NCBI GenBank assembly: GCA_014607495.2
Contig: CP053160.1
Coordinates: 8,928,001-8,992,000, forward strand
Source of the DNA: Carposina sasakii
Lineage: Eukaryota; Arthropoda; Insecta; Lepidoptera; Carposinidae
Reading direction: 5' to 3'
DNA: 64,000 nt
Below the pieces are notes generated by a model. It was not told the origin of the DNA and did not search any database. It saw nothing but the letters and a program-made list of their open reading frames with translations. Below, piece by piece: positions 13,522 through 24,200 of the stretch. The translations under genes and the position numbers were made by a program. How positions within the stretch are numbered: the stretch's first letter is position 1; every line of letters begins with the position of its first letter.

Positions 13522-16500
13522 TGAGTACAGAAAGAACATTTTAGTATACAGGGTGTGTGTAACAGCCAGGCAAATACAGATATACTGAACAAGTGTCAAT
13601 GTTTTGAGTTATACGACAGTGTCACTACTCGCGGGAAATGCATTTTTAATTTGATTATCCGCAATGCTTTCCGCGCCAATTGTATCGGGCGATCCTGTGA
13701 CTAGTTAAATGGGCGTATTGGTATTGTGATACATTACTGTTTTTTAGACCACTTGTGAGTCTCCGTTGGGATTGATACTGATTTAGAACTTTTTTGGGAC
13801 TAACTTTTTTCTTGAAAATCATTCATAGGATAATTTTTTTTAAGTCATTATCTAAGGCCTACTTAAACAAACTACAGAATTTTTTTCCTGAAAAAAAATG
13901 TCGGAAGCTTCCATCCTGTATACAGGGTGTTTGTAACAGCCAGGCAAATATTGATATGGTGACTTCAGACTATGATTCTGAGTCGAAAACCAGTAAAAAA
14001 TTTCGCAGGAAAATTCCAGAATTTTCCGACTTTTTTTTTCAGAAAAAAAATTGTTTAGTTCGTTTAATTAGGCCTTAGATAATGGCTTTAAAACAAAATT
14101 TTTGCCAAAAATCATTTTCAAAAAAGTTGCCCCCAAAAAAGTTCTCATAATTTATCAACTCACAAGTGGTCCAAAAAGCAGCAATGTATCACACAATAAC
14201 CAATAAGCCCATTTAACCAGTCACAGGATCGCCCGATGCAATTGGCGCGAAAAGCAAAGATTATTGATAATCGAATTAAAAATGCATTTCCTGCGAGTAA
14301 TGTACCTCATAGATTAACATAACAACTTAACAGCTGAGACACTTTTTATCGAGTACCTAAAGATATCGCCAACAACATACAAACTGGGAACCTATACAGG
14401 GTGTGGGTGAGAGCCAGGCAAATACTGAAATGGTGAACAAGTACCGTTGTGTATAGTTTTACCATTGTGTATATACGTCAGTGTTATTACTTTACAGACA
14501 AGTACATACTTAATTAGGCACTGACGACAATTTTCTCTCAACTTTGCATTAAAAATATACGATTAAAAGGAATTATGGTATTAATTGAATTTCTTTTACA
14601 TCCAACTGCTTGAAAAAACCTAATATTGTCTGAATAATACAGTAGAATAGATAACAACAGGATTATCTGCCTGATTAAAGCGGTAATTATTATGCTAGAC
14701 GACCGAAGCAGCGATAATGATCTTATCTGCCGAGATATAATAGCATCCTCATCCACATTAGGTTGGGTGCAAAGATTGATTTATGATGTCAATGGTTGCT
14801 TCCGACTATTTTGCATTCAAAAACCAGTACACTAATAAGCCGCTTACTCATGTGAACTAAGACTCCCGTTTCGGGAATACATATATAATAATATAATATA
14901 ATATTCACACACTTCACAACACATTAACTTAGTCCCACATTAAGATCCATAAGGTCTTGTGTCGTGGGTACTATGCAACGGTATATAAATACATAGATAA
15001 GTATAGAAACATCCATGACTCGGAAACAAACATCAATATTCATCATATCAATGTTTGCACCTACCGGGATTCGAACCCAGGACCTATGGCGCTGCAGGCA
15101 GGGCCACTACCTACTACACCAATCGGCCGTCGGTGGAGAGAAATCCTTACAATCTTAATATAATCGTATTACCGTTGCTGCTAGTCTTGTGTCTTGGGCA
15201 TATCATAACAGGGAGCGCTCAGTATAGTTCACTACTCCTAAACGAACTAGTTTGTTCTTCTAGTTCGTTAGTTCATCAGTTCCTAACTCGAACTAGACCG
15301 ATCCGATCACTCGAACCGATTCGAGCTAGGAACTGACGAACTAAAAGAACGAACTAGTTGTCCCATGTAGCAGGAACCGTATTAAAACGAGCGAACGATG
15401 TGATCGGATCGGTCTAGTTCGAGCTAGGAACAGATGAACTAACGAATTAGAAGAACGAACTAGTTCGTTTAGGAGCGGTAAACTAAACTGAGCACTCCCT
15501 TTTGTGAACTAGTATGCCCAAGACTAGTTTTGCTAGTCAGCACTAATGTTTAACAGATAACATACTATCGTGTATCATTTAGGATACAGCTTTATTTATT
15601 TACAAATACAGGAAGGGTAGAAATTTCTATTACTAACTTAAAAACTACTTAGTGCTAGCATGCTTCCATATGCACTGGTCGGTTCCGGTTTGACAGGATG
15701 GTCAACCGTTCTCCGCTATTAGGTAGCGTGCCCAAAATGCGTTGTCGCGCTGGATAGCTATGCTAATTCTTTGGCCTAAGTAGCCTGAATTTTGATCACG
15801 TATGTAGATTTGGTGCGGATACAGATACAAAACTGCAAATTCATACTGCCGGATACATCGGCTATTAGTAACGTAGACACTTATGCCTCCATATAAACTA
15901 ATCTTTATTGCTCATACTATTAACTACACGTTAAATCCTGTAACAATCGTTATCGACCTGATAATGAGAGCCAAAACGTGGATTAGTGATGTCATAACTT
16001 TACTCCGAATTGTAAAGTGATATAGAGATACCTGATTTTGGTCCATGTTTGTTCGGAGTGGGATTGAATCAAGATGGAGGAAGTTATATCTGGACCGTTG
16101 CTTCTTGTTAATGGTGTAGGTTTGCAAATTATTACAAACACGGCTATGTTACCTAAACTATAGCTAGAACTGAAGGATCATAATGGAGATCCTTCAGCCA
16201 CGTCTAGCATAGATGGGCCAGATCTTGGCCCGATGTAAATGATTAGTTATAAATTCTCTCGTCGCCTGAGAGAACACCCCTGAATTCCTTAGTCGACTCT
16301 TACGACATGCACGGAAAGAGATGCAGCTGATAACATCTATTCAAGTGATGCCCTGTGTCAGCACAGGTCTGGTCACAGCATTTGGAGTGAACCTTTGTTA
16401 CTTTTTGTTGTTTTATCTTCGGTACTTCAATATATTAATCATTGTTTTATTTGTCTTTTCATAGGAGTCCAAAAATATTACCAGAACAGTAGTCATGGGT

Positions 16501-17435
16501 GTTTATTTAGTGGATATGATGCTTCAAGTGTTCCTGTACTGCAACGAGGGCAATGAGCTTCTGGGAGAGGTATTAATATAAAAATAATTCAAAGAATGAT
16601 CTCTTTAACCTTCCATGTTCCACTACTTTACTATGTAGTAGAAGTAGTATTGTCGTGAACGGCAATCGCATTACAATCTACAAAACGTTTTTGGTTATGG
16701 TTTAGTTTTGGTTTAGCAGTTTGGCCGTTTAAGATATTTTCAACGTCTTTCTTTTTCTTTAAAGTTATCAAAATTAAGCATTGTAATAAAATGTGCACCT
16801 ATACCTACTTACCTATGCAATGTTACGTTACCTAAGCCAGGTTTCTTTCATGCTGGTGATAAGAAAAAATTGAACATATTAGCAAGAATAATGAGGTTTT
16901 AACAATAAGGTTTGTATAACATGTTGCGGACAAAAAGAGGATATTTCCACAGAGTTCAGAGGTAGCAACAGCAGCGTATCACTGCCCCTGGTACACTTGC
17001 TCCGCGGGGTTTCGGAAGAAGATGGTCATCCTCATGGTGCGTTCCACCAGGGTTACCAAGATCATCGCCGGAGGCTTCTTTGCACTATCTCTTCCTACGT
17101 TTATGGCAGTAAGACCCTGCATCTGTTTATACATACACAATATAGCTATAATCTGGGTATTGTTAATGCCCCAGAAACCAGACTACGCAAAATTAAATCT
17201 TGAAATGAAAATGCAATGAAAATAGAAACTTTTTAAAATAATAAAGATCAAGAAAAAAAAAAGAAAATTGTAATCGAATTTGGATTGCAATAATGATATC
17301 ATAACTTTTTAAAGTTTTTGGTATTGTTGCATCTTATAATCTTTACATAATGTTGCGTTTTTATATTTTCAGATTATCAAAGCATCATACACCTTTTTCA
17401 CAATGCTTCAGCAAGTGGTTGAAGACAAGATGTAA
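8543..17435 (+). CDS. odorant receptor (7tm_6 family), tandem copy 2
   Basis: Exons 8543-8690, 9525-9741, 10147-10257, 11467-11521, 12638-12781, 13220-13399, 16465-16569, 16953-17108 and 17373-17435 sum to 1179 bp, 392 aa. The first eight exons have exactly the lengths and phases of the neighbouring copy; the last is two codons longer (KM before the stop). Exon 6 differs from copy 1 at 13 of 60 residues and exon 5 at 11 of 48, while exon 1 is much more diverged. The C-terminal family signature (WYTCSAGFRKKM, AGGFF, TFMA, SYTFFTML) is intact. Both genes use the same uncommon GTTAGT donor after exon 5. The gene is longer because introns 3, 4 and 6 hold a hAT-type MITE, a palindrome, an AT microsatellite, a SINE and a foldback element. 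Tandem arrays are usual for ORs and point to recent duplication. Confidence 0.9.
10533..10850. mobile_element. hAT-type MITE with 8 bp target duplication
   Basis: Ends TAGGGTTGCCA and TGGCAACCCTA are inverted repeats, flanked on both sides by GTATAGAT (10525-10532 and 10851-10858). Length 318 bp, no coding capacity. An intact insertion in odorant receptor 2 intron 3. Confidence 0.85.
11295..11440 (-). mobile_element. RTE-type LINE 3' tail
   Basis: Reverse complement of the tail at 42010-42130 (CAGCCTATTATAGTTCACTG, GACGTAGACCTCCCCCAG). In odorant receptor 2 intron 3. Confidence 0.6.
11566..11917 (-). mobile_element. Helitron-like repeat, copy C
   Basis: Reverse orientation, near full length; its 5' end (CTATACATATAATAAAAATG on the minus strand) matches that of copy D. 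It abuts the palindrome at 11909. Confidence 0.6.
11909..12280. repeat. nested perfect palindrome
   Basis: Outer arms 11909-11964 and 12225-12280 are perfect 56 bp inverted repeats (TATAGATAGATTTCAGCCGT and onward). Between them lies a complete MITE of 260 bp, itself a foldback. Confidence 0.85.
11965..12224. mobile_element. foldback MITE family M1, copy 1
   Basis: CAGGATGTAACAGAAAGGGT to the inverted end, flanked by TA. Long inverted arms meet near 12115. Related to copies at 55388-55646 and 63370-63570. Confidence 0.8.
12437..12552 (-). repeat. interspersed repeat Z, copy 2
   Basis: Reverse copy, in odorant receptor 2 intron 4 just before exon 5. Confidence 0.6.
13439..13518. repeat. (AT)n microsatellite, 80 bp
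   Basis: About 40 uninterrupted AT units, 40 bp after the exon 6 donor of odorant receptor 2. Shorter AT runs are at 6839-6868 and 12283-12294. Confidence 0.95.
13546..14310. mobile_element. nested foldback element, AGCCAGGCAAATA family
   Basis: Left arm 13546-13765 (CAGGGTGTGTGTAACAGCCA through CACTTGTGAG) pairs with an inverted right arm 14150-14305. A second unit with inverted arms starts inside at 13918 (CAGGGTGTTTGTAACAGCCA). Related fragments are at 371-600, 6392-6500 and 14393-14480. In odorant receptor 2 intron 6. Confidence 0.65.
14901..15131 (-). mobile_element. tRNA-derived SINE S, reverse copy
   Basis: Reverse complement of the 49631 copy over its whole length with few differences, in odorant receptor 2 intron 6. 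Confidence 0.8.
15181..15526. mobile_element. foldback element rich in CGAACTAG
   Basis: Arms TCTTGGGCATATCATAACAG to GATCGGATC and back are inverted over more than 100 bp with internal repeats of ACGAACTAGTT. It ends TATGCCCAAGA. No coding capacity. Confidence 0.7.
16190..16400 (+). repeat. repeat Q (CGCCTGAGAGAACNCCC family)
   Basis: CGCCTGAGAGAACACCCCTG, TTAGTCGACTCTTACGAC, ATGCACGGAA. Further copies or fragments at 30345-30480, 58000-58075, 59700-59830 (minus), 60770-60850 (minus) and 62495-62590 (minus). Class unknown. Confidence 0.5.
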
Positions 17436-17539
17436 GGGATTATAACTATAGGATATTATCACGTGCTTTAAATCGCAGGGCATACGGACCTATGCGAAAA
17501 TTACTATGCCCTTATGCTCTGCGGGTATAGAATTTTGCA

Positions 17540-17545
17540 AATAAA
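17540..17545 (+). terminator. candidate poly(A) signal of odorant receptor copy 2
   Basis: AATAAA about 105 nt after the stop at 17435. Copy 1 has AATAAA at 7260-7265 and again at 7692 and 7721. Confidence 0.35.
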
Positions 17546-17994
17546 GTAGCATAGGTAGCCCTAAAATTAATGTACATTTTTCTGTTACTTATTTCATACA
17601 TACGAGTAGATAAAAAATAGCTGCCCAGATGCATCAATTTCAAACTGGCAACATTATATACCAAATAAAAAAATACGTGTATTAATTTTATTTCTCTACT
17701 CGATAGATCATTTATGAACGGAAAAGAAACACACCCCTTTCATTATTACGAAGGTTTTTTTTATAAATAAATTATGCAAATTACGTACCTACATAGGTGC
17801 CACAACTTCTCATCATGCCTATCAGTATCACACAATAAACATAATTATCCGTTCAATATCGATAAAATATTCGCGATTACACTACTAATTTATATCTGTT
17901 CTAATGAAAAAAATTACACTACTTATTATGTCTGCTTCCTGTTGTAAGGTTAGTAAATATAAGAAAATGAAAAAAAGGACCGAAATGTGATATG

Positions 17995-18160
17995 TATGAA
18001 CTACACAAATTCTTCTTCAGCATATTGCAGTCCATTGCTGGACTTAGGCCTCCCCCAGGCGCTGCTGCCCACCTCCCGGAAACCCTTAATCGCCTCGTAC
18101 GATACCCACGGGCAAGCAGGGGTGGTACAAACTCTACTCTGCCGGCACCACGCGGCTAAC
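17995..18160 (+). repeat. repeat R with LINE-type tail
   Basis: CAGTCCATTGCTGGACTTAG then CTGCTGCCCACCTCCCGGAA, CGCCTCGTACGATACCCACG. Other copies: 3010-3175 (minus), 57453-57705 (plus) and 58105-58330 (minus). Confidence 0.6.
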
Positions 18161-18734
18161 ATATATTATGTACCTAATTTGTTATGTGCTGTTGCGGAGC
18201 TTCACTAGACAGAATATGTACATCACTCTCCTTCCGTGCAGGTCGTAAGAATTGAATCGTCAAATAAGCGAGACAAGGGCGATGAACAAGCACTTAATTA
18301 ATTAATTTTAAGTAATTTCTATTGCAATTACTTAAAATTAATTTATTCTTCATCTGCATCTAAGGGATACAGTAACATAAGTCTAGTACGGTAATTTCCT
18401 TTGCAAATGAATGATGTAAAAAGATCGACATTTAGGCATTATGTGCAAGGCCTATAATAGTATGATCGCCGTCGAACTTGCTTGCTAATGATTCATCAAG
18501 GAAGACCGTTTGGGCTTACGTGCTCTCAGTATAGTATTTCCCACTTCCTATCTTACAGATAAGTAGCGATATGCTTTAGTTTGACTTCTCGTTGATTTAT
18601 TACATACCTACTACGTCTACAAATTCGCCCGCGAAAACAATATAGCACTGGCTCATATATAGGTATATATCTCAATGAAGATTTATCAAAATGGGACCAG
18701 TAGTTTTTTCGTGAAAGAACAAGTAACCTTAAAA

Positions 18735-19632
18735 ATTTCTATTGAGGGATCGCCCACCACCGGGCCCTATACCCTCCGCTGACCCTCGGATCTGCCTACT
18801 CATGATCACGAACACAAGACACTACAGTCGCAACGAGAAGCCAGATCCAAGCACCTAGCATGCAACCATAAATACATAGCTGCTAATCCGAAAACCAATT
18901 AAAATTTTAATCGACATATGTTTCGCCAACACCCGTGGCATCATCAGGATTAGTTTTCCATGTTAGTTCTATCTACCGAACCAACTAACTAACAACTAAA
19001 ACCAATGTATTGCAAATCATTTTTATACCCTCAATCAACATAAAAAAATAAATGTTAATACCTACATATTACTTTAGAAATGTAAAATTATTATAGATAA
19101 ATAATTATTAAAAATATACATTACTTATTAATTATTAAATTATTAGAAGAAAAATAAATTTATAATAATATTAAATATATATAAAAAAAAAAGACCATAT
19201 CAAGGCTGTACGACAAAGTCATTACCTTTGTCCGATCCTATTGACTTTGACATTGACAGATTGCAGCCAAAACTGGGCTAGTGTTTACAAAATCTATTTG
19301 ATTATTTACCAAATTAATACCTGAAAATTTTGCTTTCATAATTTCTAGTTTTTCTAAAATAGACAGACGGATGCCTTTATCTGCAACATGTAGAACTCTT
19401 AACTCATTATTATCTGCCAGGGAGTGGCCCGCCTGGAGTAAATGTTCGGCAAAGTTGGATTTATTAGGATTACCATGTCTAAAAGCTGATATATGTTCCT
19501 TGTATCGAACATTAAAACTGCGACCAGTTTGTCCAATGTAACAAGCATCACATTCATCACACTTCAACTGGTATACACCTGATTTCTTTTTATCCCTGTG
19601 TGTGTGGTGGGCGATCCCTCAATAGAGATTTG
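18735..19632 (-). mobile_element. Penelope-like retroelement fragment with inverted ends
   Basis: An open frame on the minus strand (from about 19600 to 19238) reads SGVYQLKCDECDACYIGQTG then RSFNVRYKEH, the GIY-YIG endonuclease with Cys spacer that marks the C-terminus of Penelope-like elements. The fragment is bounded by an inverted repeat: AATTTCTATTGAGGGATCGC at 18735 and its reverse complement near 19610-19632. The reverse transcriptase is absent. The downstream part carries a hammerhead-like motif. Confidence 0.75.
18908..18953 (-). ncRNA. hammerhead ribozyme-like motif (type I)
   Basis: Minus strand: CTAATC, the core CTGATGA (18947-18941), a stem II GCCA/TGGC, the core GAAA, then CATATGTC with cleavage expected after GTC, and GATTA (18912-18908), which pairs with TAATC as stem I. 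Stem III is only C-G with an ATAT loop, as in Penelope-like elements. A second helix GAAAAC (18958-18953) with GTTTTC (18895-18890) can extend stem I beyond an internal loop. One extra U separates the core from stem II, which could lower activity. Confidence 0.6.
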
Positions 19633-19741
19633 AACTTCCGAATAGTGACGCCTGATACAATTCAATACCTTAAAAATTAGTCAATGTGACTAATATAGTA
19701 ATTTTATGTAAGAAAAATATGCCTTTTACTATTATGAGAAC

Positions 19742-19977
19742 TACTAGTGGACACCCGGAACTTCGTCCGCATGGACTGCAGAAAAAAACAAAATGTCGAA
19801 ATTATCCGGGATAAATATATTTGAAAAGTAGCCTATGTGTTAATCCAGGGTGTCAGCTAGCTCCAAACAAAATTTTATTAAAATCGCTTCGCCGTTTTTA
19901 CGTGAAAGAGTAACAAACCCATCCATCCATCCATACTCAACTCACAAACTTTCGCATTTATAATATTAGTAGGATGG
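19742..19977 (-). mobile_element. Helitron-like repeat, copy F
   Basis: Reverse orientation; subfamily with the ATCCATCCATCC segment and the 5' end CATCCTACTAATATTATAAA, shared with copy E. Confidence 0.55.
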
Positions 19978-20310
19978 AAAGGTCAGTGGGGATCTTGCTG
20001 ATGGACAAAATCCAAAACAAGATAGTCTGGCAGTAGACTAAAGTAACATAGTCTCGAAGTATAGCAAATTGCAGTGGCAGTGAGCTGGTCACATCTGGCG
20101 TAGAATCAGACGGTGGAGAAAGCGGGTTCTCGAAAGAAGACCGCACTTCGGTAAGCGTAGCGTTGGACCCCTTCCGGCCCAGATGGACCAATGGCATAAA
20201 GAGTGCGATTGGCAGTGACATGGCAAAAACGGGTGATCGAGCCTTGTGGCGTACCCTGGGGGGGGGGAGGAATCTACGTCCAGCAGTGGACTGCAATACG
20301 CTAATGTACG
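19975..20310 (+). mobile_element. RTE-type LINE 3' end fragment
   Basis: Same C-terminal sequence as 41811-42130 (MERSVGILLMDKIQNKIVWQ; GTGGCGTACCCTGGGG; CAGCAGTGGACTGCAATA). Stops present. Confidence 0.65.
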
Positions 20311-21203
20311 TATGTCTCTGTGATTTCTATTTATAGGTATACTGTTATTATAGGCACCTAAAAGATTTTTTATATTACCTAATTTAACAGCCCATTAAAG
20401 ATCTTACTTTTAATTCAGGGATTACACACCTGTACCTATACACACGTATTTATAGCATGCCTATAGCTGACAGTAGCGTGACTACGATAGGAGGTTTGCG
20501 TGAACTATCAGAACTATATCTCGTTGATAACTGAATGTCATCACGAAGTCCCACGGATTTTGAATAAACTAAACAATGTAAATACAACAGTGTAGAGTTA
20601 TAGAGACATTAGCGCCTGTGTCGAGGGACTTGACAACTGAAATGTGGCATATAATGCAGATAATAACACGAAGGTGTGTCATATTGCTGAGTTTGGAGGT
20701 CAAGAGTACGAGACGTCTTCACAGAGGATCTTGGTCTGTGCAAAAACCCATAGTTGTCCTGCTTTTTTACGATTGACAGTTGTAATGCAAAAACACTAAT
20801 TAGTTTTATGATCATACCTATGTCTTGCTTCATATTTCTCTCAATAGGTCTCATACACCATTCACTGGCAGTTTAAATAGATTATCGGTATCACTGACCA
20901 CAGAAGACATATCTTCCGTAACTGTGTTAATAATCGGCGTTATTAGTTCTCTATTTCACGCCAATTCATTTCATCTCACGTAAAAAAATTAAAAATGCAA
21001 GTACCAAAAACGAAAATAACCTTAGTCTTTTAATTAAACAAGAATGTTAATCCACATAACCGCACCTAACAGTGCAACACCTTGATTTGCAATTATTTAC
21101 ATAATAAAATACACCCATTAAATCTTCATTGACGTTCAATAGAGTTGAATCGTTCGCGCTGTGTACACGGCTTTAGTTTATAGATAAAAAGCATAAAAAT
21201 CGA

Positions 21204-21240
21204 TATAAAATTGAGAAAATCGCTCGTGCGGTGTCATTAG
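21204..21240 (+). promoter_or_regulatory. candidate core promoter of the MINPP-like gene
   Basis: TATAAAA lies at 21204-21210 and an initiator-like GTCATTAG at 21233-21240, with its A at 21236, 32 bp downstream of the TATA start. This would give a leader of about 20 nt before the ATG at 21257. The spacing fits insect TATA/Inr promoters, but no transcript evidence is available. Confidence 0.35.
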
Positions 21241-21256
21241 ATCGTGGGTGTTCAAG

Positions 21257-24200
21257 ATGATTTCGGTGGTGTTTGTGGTGGGCCTAGTGCATCTGGTAGC
21301 GGGTCAGAGCTGCTACTCGAGTAATGAGAACCCGTATCTCTTGTTCTCATCTAAGACCCCTTATGTGAGCATCAGGGGTGATATAAGAGAATATGATGTA
21401 CCAGAAAGTGAGTATTATTAACTGAAATATGAATAAATAACTTAGAAATTTGGATTAGAGTTAATTTTGGCTCGTGTTTATTTAGGATGTTTCGACCGTT
21501 TTCGTTTTATATCCGAGAAAAAATAAATTATTTATAAAATAACCTTCGTTTGTCCTGCGGTTTTGTAGAAATTATTTTTAAAAGTTAAAATAGCTATCGA
21601 AATATAAACCAATGCAATATTGGTTTATATTTTTTTAAATGAAATTAACTATGAACATAACCTGTCCTTAATTAATGTCAATACATGTATACTTATCAAT
21701 CCTGACAAGGTTCATTTTTGAAAAGAAATCCACATTGTACCAAATGGCTTGCATTTTTTAAATTTTGCTCCGGTTTGATTTACTGTTGTATTTGATTTAG
21801 CAGCTATTACATATGTATAACCGGTTTAGCCTTGTTGCTTTAACTGTTGAAAGCTACTAGTTCATCAGGGTTCAAGATGACTTGAGCTGTTATGAACTAG
21901 AAATTATTGTTAAGGAATAGAATGTAGATAAAATAACTAGATAAGTACAGAACCTTTTTGTCTTCTATCATACTTTCCTTATCAGTGAATCGAAATAATA
22001 GTACAAACCGCATTCAAATCAGAGATATGCAGGAAGTAACTTTCTCTTGATTATGATTACGTAGGTATAGCTTGAATAATATTTGTAAATATGCGTATTG
22101 GTTACGTAGTCACTACAAAATAAATTATTAATATCTTCATCATACGGCTATGTCATTGGAGAGATTTGTTGATGAATGATTTTTGTTTGATATTAAGTTT
22201 ATGATGAAAATAACGTTTCCAATAATGTAATTTCAAAAAGAGATGGTAAAATTCGTCACCCGAGTAATTGACCCGGTGGCTCAGTGGTAAGAGCGCTGGC
22301 ACGGAATGCATAGGTCGTGGGTTCGATTCCCACCCGGGTGAGGAATTTTTTCCATTTCTTTATTAATAATTAAGTTTATAGGCAATATGCTGCGCGACAA
22401 AGTACTTAATAAGTATAGATAAATAACTATTTCCAGATATTCCTGCCATTCATATTCAATGATTGGTTGCAAAGAGAACATTTGCATATTTTTAATACGT
22501 TGTATTATATTGATATTACACGATTACCTTAGTTAGATCGTATAGTGTTTGTAAATTTGGTACATTGCAAATGATGGTCTAATTATAAACTAAAATAGTA
22601 TCGCCTTAAAATCTACTAACATTTGTCGTCCCAAACACGTGGTTTAAAATATATACATAAAATTGGTGGAATTAAGGATTTAGGTCCAACGAACCGGCAC
22701 GGAGCGGAAGCATTCAAGGCTGCATAAAAAATGTACTGAAATTTGCAGACTTTTTACATTTTAATAATGTAAAGAATATAATGAAACGTTAAAAAAGTTA
22801 TTTCAGATTGAATGCTAAGAAGAAGGATGAAAATCAACTAAATGTAAGCGAGATGAGAATGTTGAGATGGATGTGTAAGAATGGATAAAATAAGAAATGA
22901 AGGAAGAGGAAAAGAGGAAGTTTGAAAGTTGCGCCGATCACACAAATTACCGACAGTAACCGTCTGTCTTGGTACGGGCATGTAAAACAACGGGATGAAA
23001 GGCATATTTTAAAGAGAACGTTGTGCATGAGTGGATGGATATAAAGGAAGAGGGACCAAAGAAGTGTTGGATGGACTGTGTGAGGGAGGATATGCGTGTA
23101 CTGGGAGTGAGCAATGAGATGACGGATAATAGAGATGAATAGAAGAAAAGAACATATTGCGCTGACCCGAAATAAATGGGAACAGGGTAGGAAGATGATG
23201 ATGATGATGTTAAAAAAGTTATTTATTCTAAACATAAATGAACAGGAATAAGTAGAGTGCTAAGTCCACGGAATAAGTTATTAAGCTCATCAGTCGAAGA
23301 AATTACAAAAAATATTACATTTTCTTACATTTAAATGCCAGGAAACCAGATTATGAAAAAAAAAAGCATTTTAAAAGAGACGTGGCCCTGGCGAGAAAAT
23401 TACGTAAATCAAAAAATAGTACATAGGTACATAATTTTTATTATAATGAAACGTTTTCATTGAAAACTAAGGATCTGTATGAGATGTATTTCTTTATTAT
23501 AATAATTATGATACCTTTGTTTGTTTTAGACTGCGAAGCCGTCAGTGTTTGGACCCTGAACCGACACGGCAACAGGAACCCAGGGGACAGCGCCACCATC
23601 CGCATGAGGGCGATGGCTGCTTTGAAAGATGATATAATTCAGAGCTATGAAAATGGGTCCAGTGAACTATGTGCTGAGGTACAGTATACTATGATTATCT
23701 ATATAATTATGATCTCGTAGTTATCTTTCTAATGTAGAAAATTGGTAGAAAAAGGCTTGATTCACGCATATTAAATTTATTAGCGGGCTAAATAGTCTGC
23801 TAGGACTTTCCTGGAGCATTAATTGAGGAGCAAGAGTATTATAATCTGTCGTTATGATAACCCAAGGTACTCAAGGAAGGTATTGTAGGGAACTAGCTTT
23901 ATGAAGCCTTAGATTCACCCAAAATTAGAAACAACACTTTTTTATTTGTATAACTAACCCGCATCTCTAATCCGCCGCTCCGCTTACAACCGGTCGCCGG
24001 TATACCCTATATTCAGCTGTGGACTACCTATAGCTGATGATGATGATGACCTGATCTTTACTTCCAGGACATTGAACAACTCCGTCCATGGGTTTGGAAC
24101 AGCACCCTCGACACCACACAGTCCTACCTCACCGGAGTAGGTTACGAGGAGCTCTACGACATCGCTTCAAGACTCCGAGAGAAATACCCTCACCTACTCA

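Larger units (their letters stand above)
17436..21256. other. intergenic region, odorant receptor 2 to MINPP-like gene
   Basis: Holds repeat R (17995), the Penelope-like fragment (18735-19632), a Helitron-like copy (19742) and a LINE end (19975). The remaining parts are AT-rich without ORFs; 20400-21200 shows nothing recognisable. Confidence 0.6.

Noticed and set aside
13270..13524. 84-codon frame ending in an Ile-Tyr run
   Set aside because: Shifted frame of odorant receptor exon 6 running into the AT microsatellite.
22270..22341. Functional tRNA gene
   Set aside because: The acceptor stem ends in a G-G mismatch and the same sequence with identical flanks recurs at 27672-27743, so it is a repeat.
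22281..22487. Small protein with GGNRTHDL
   Set aside because: This is the usual translation of a tRNA-like B box in repeats.
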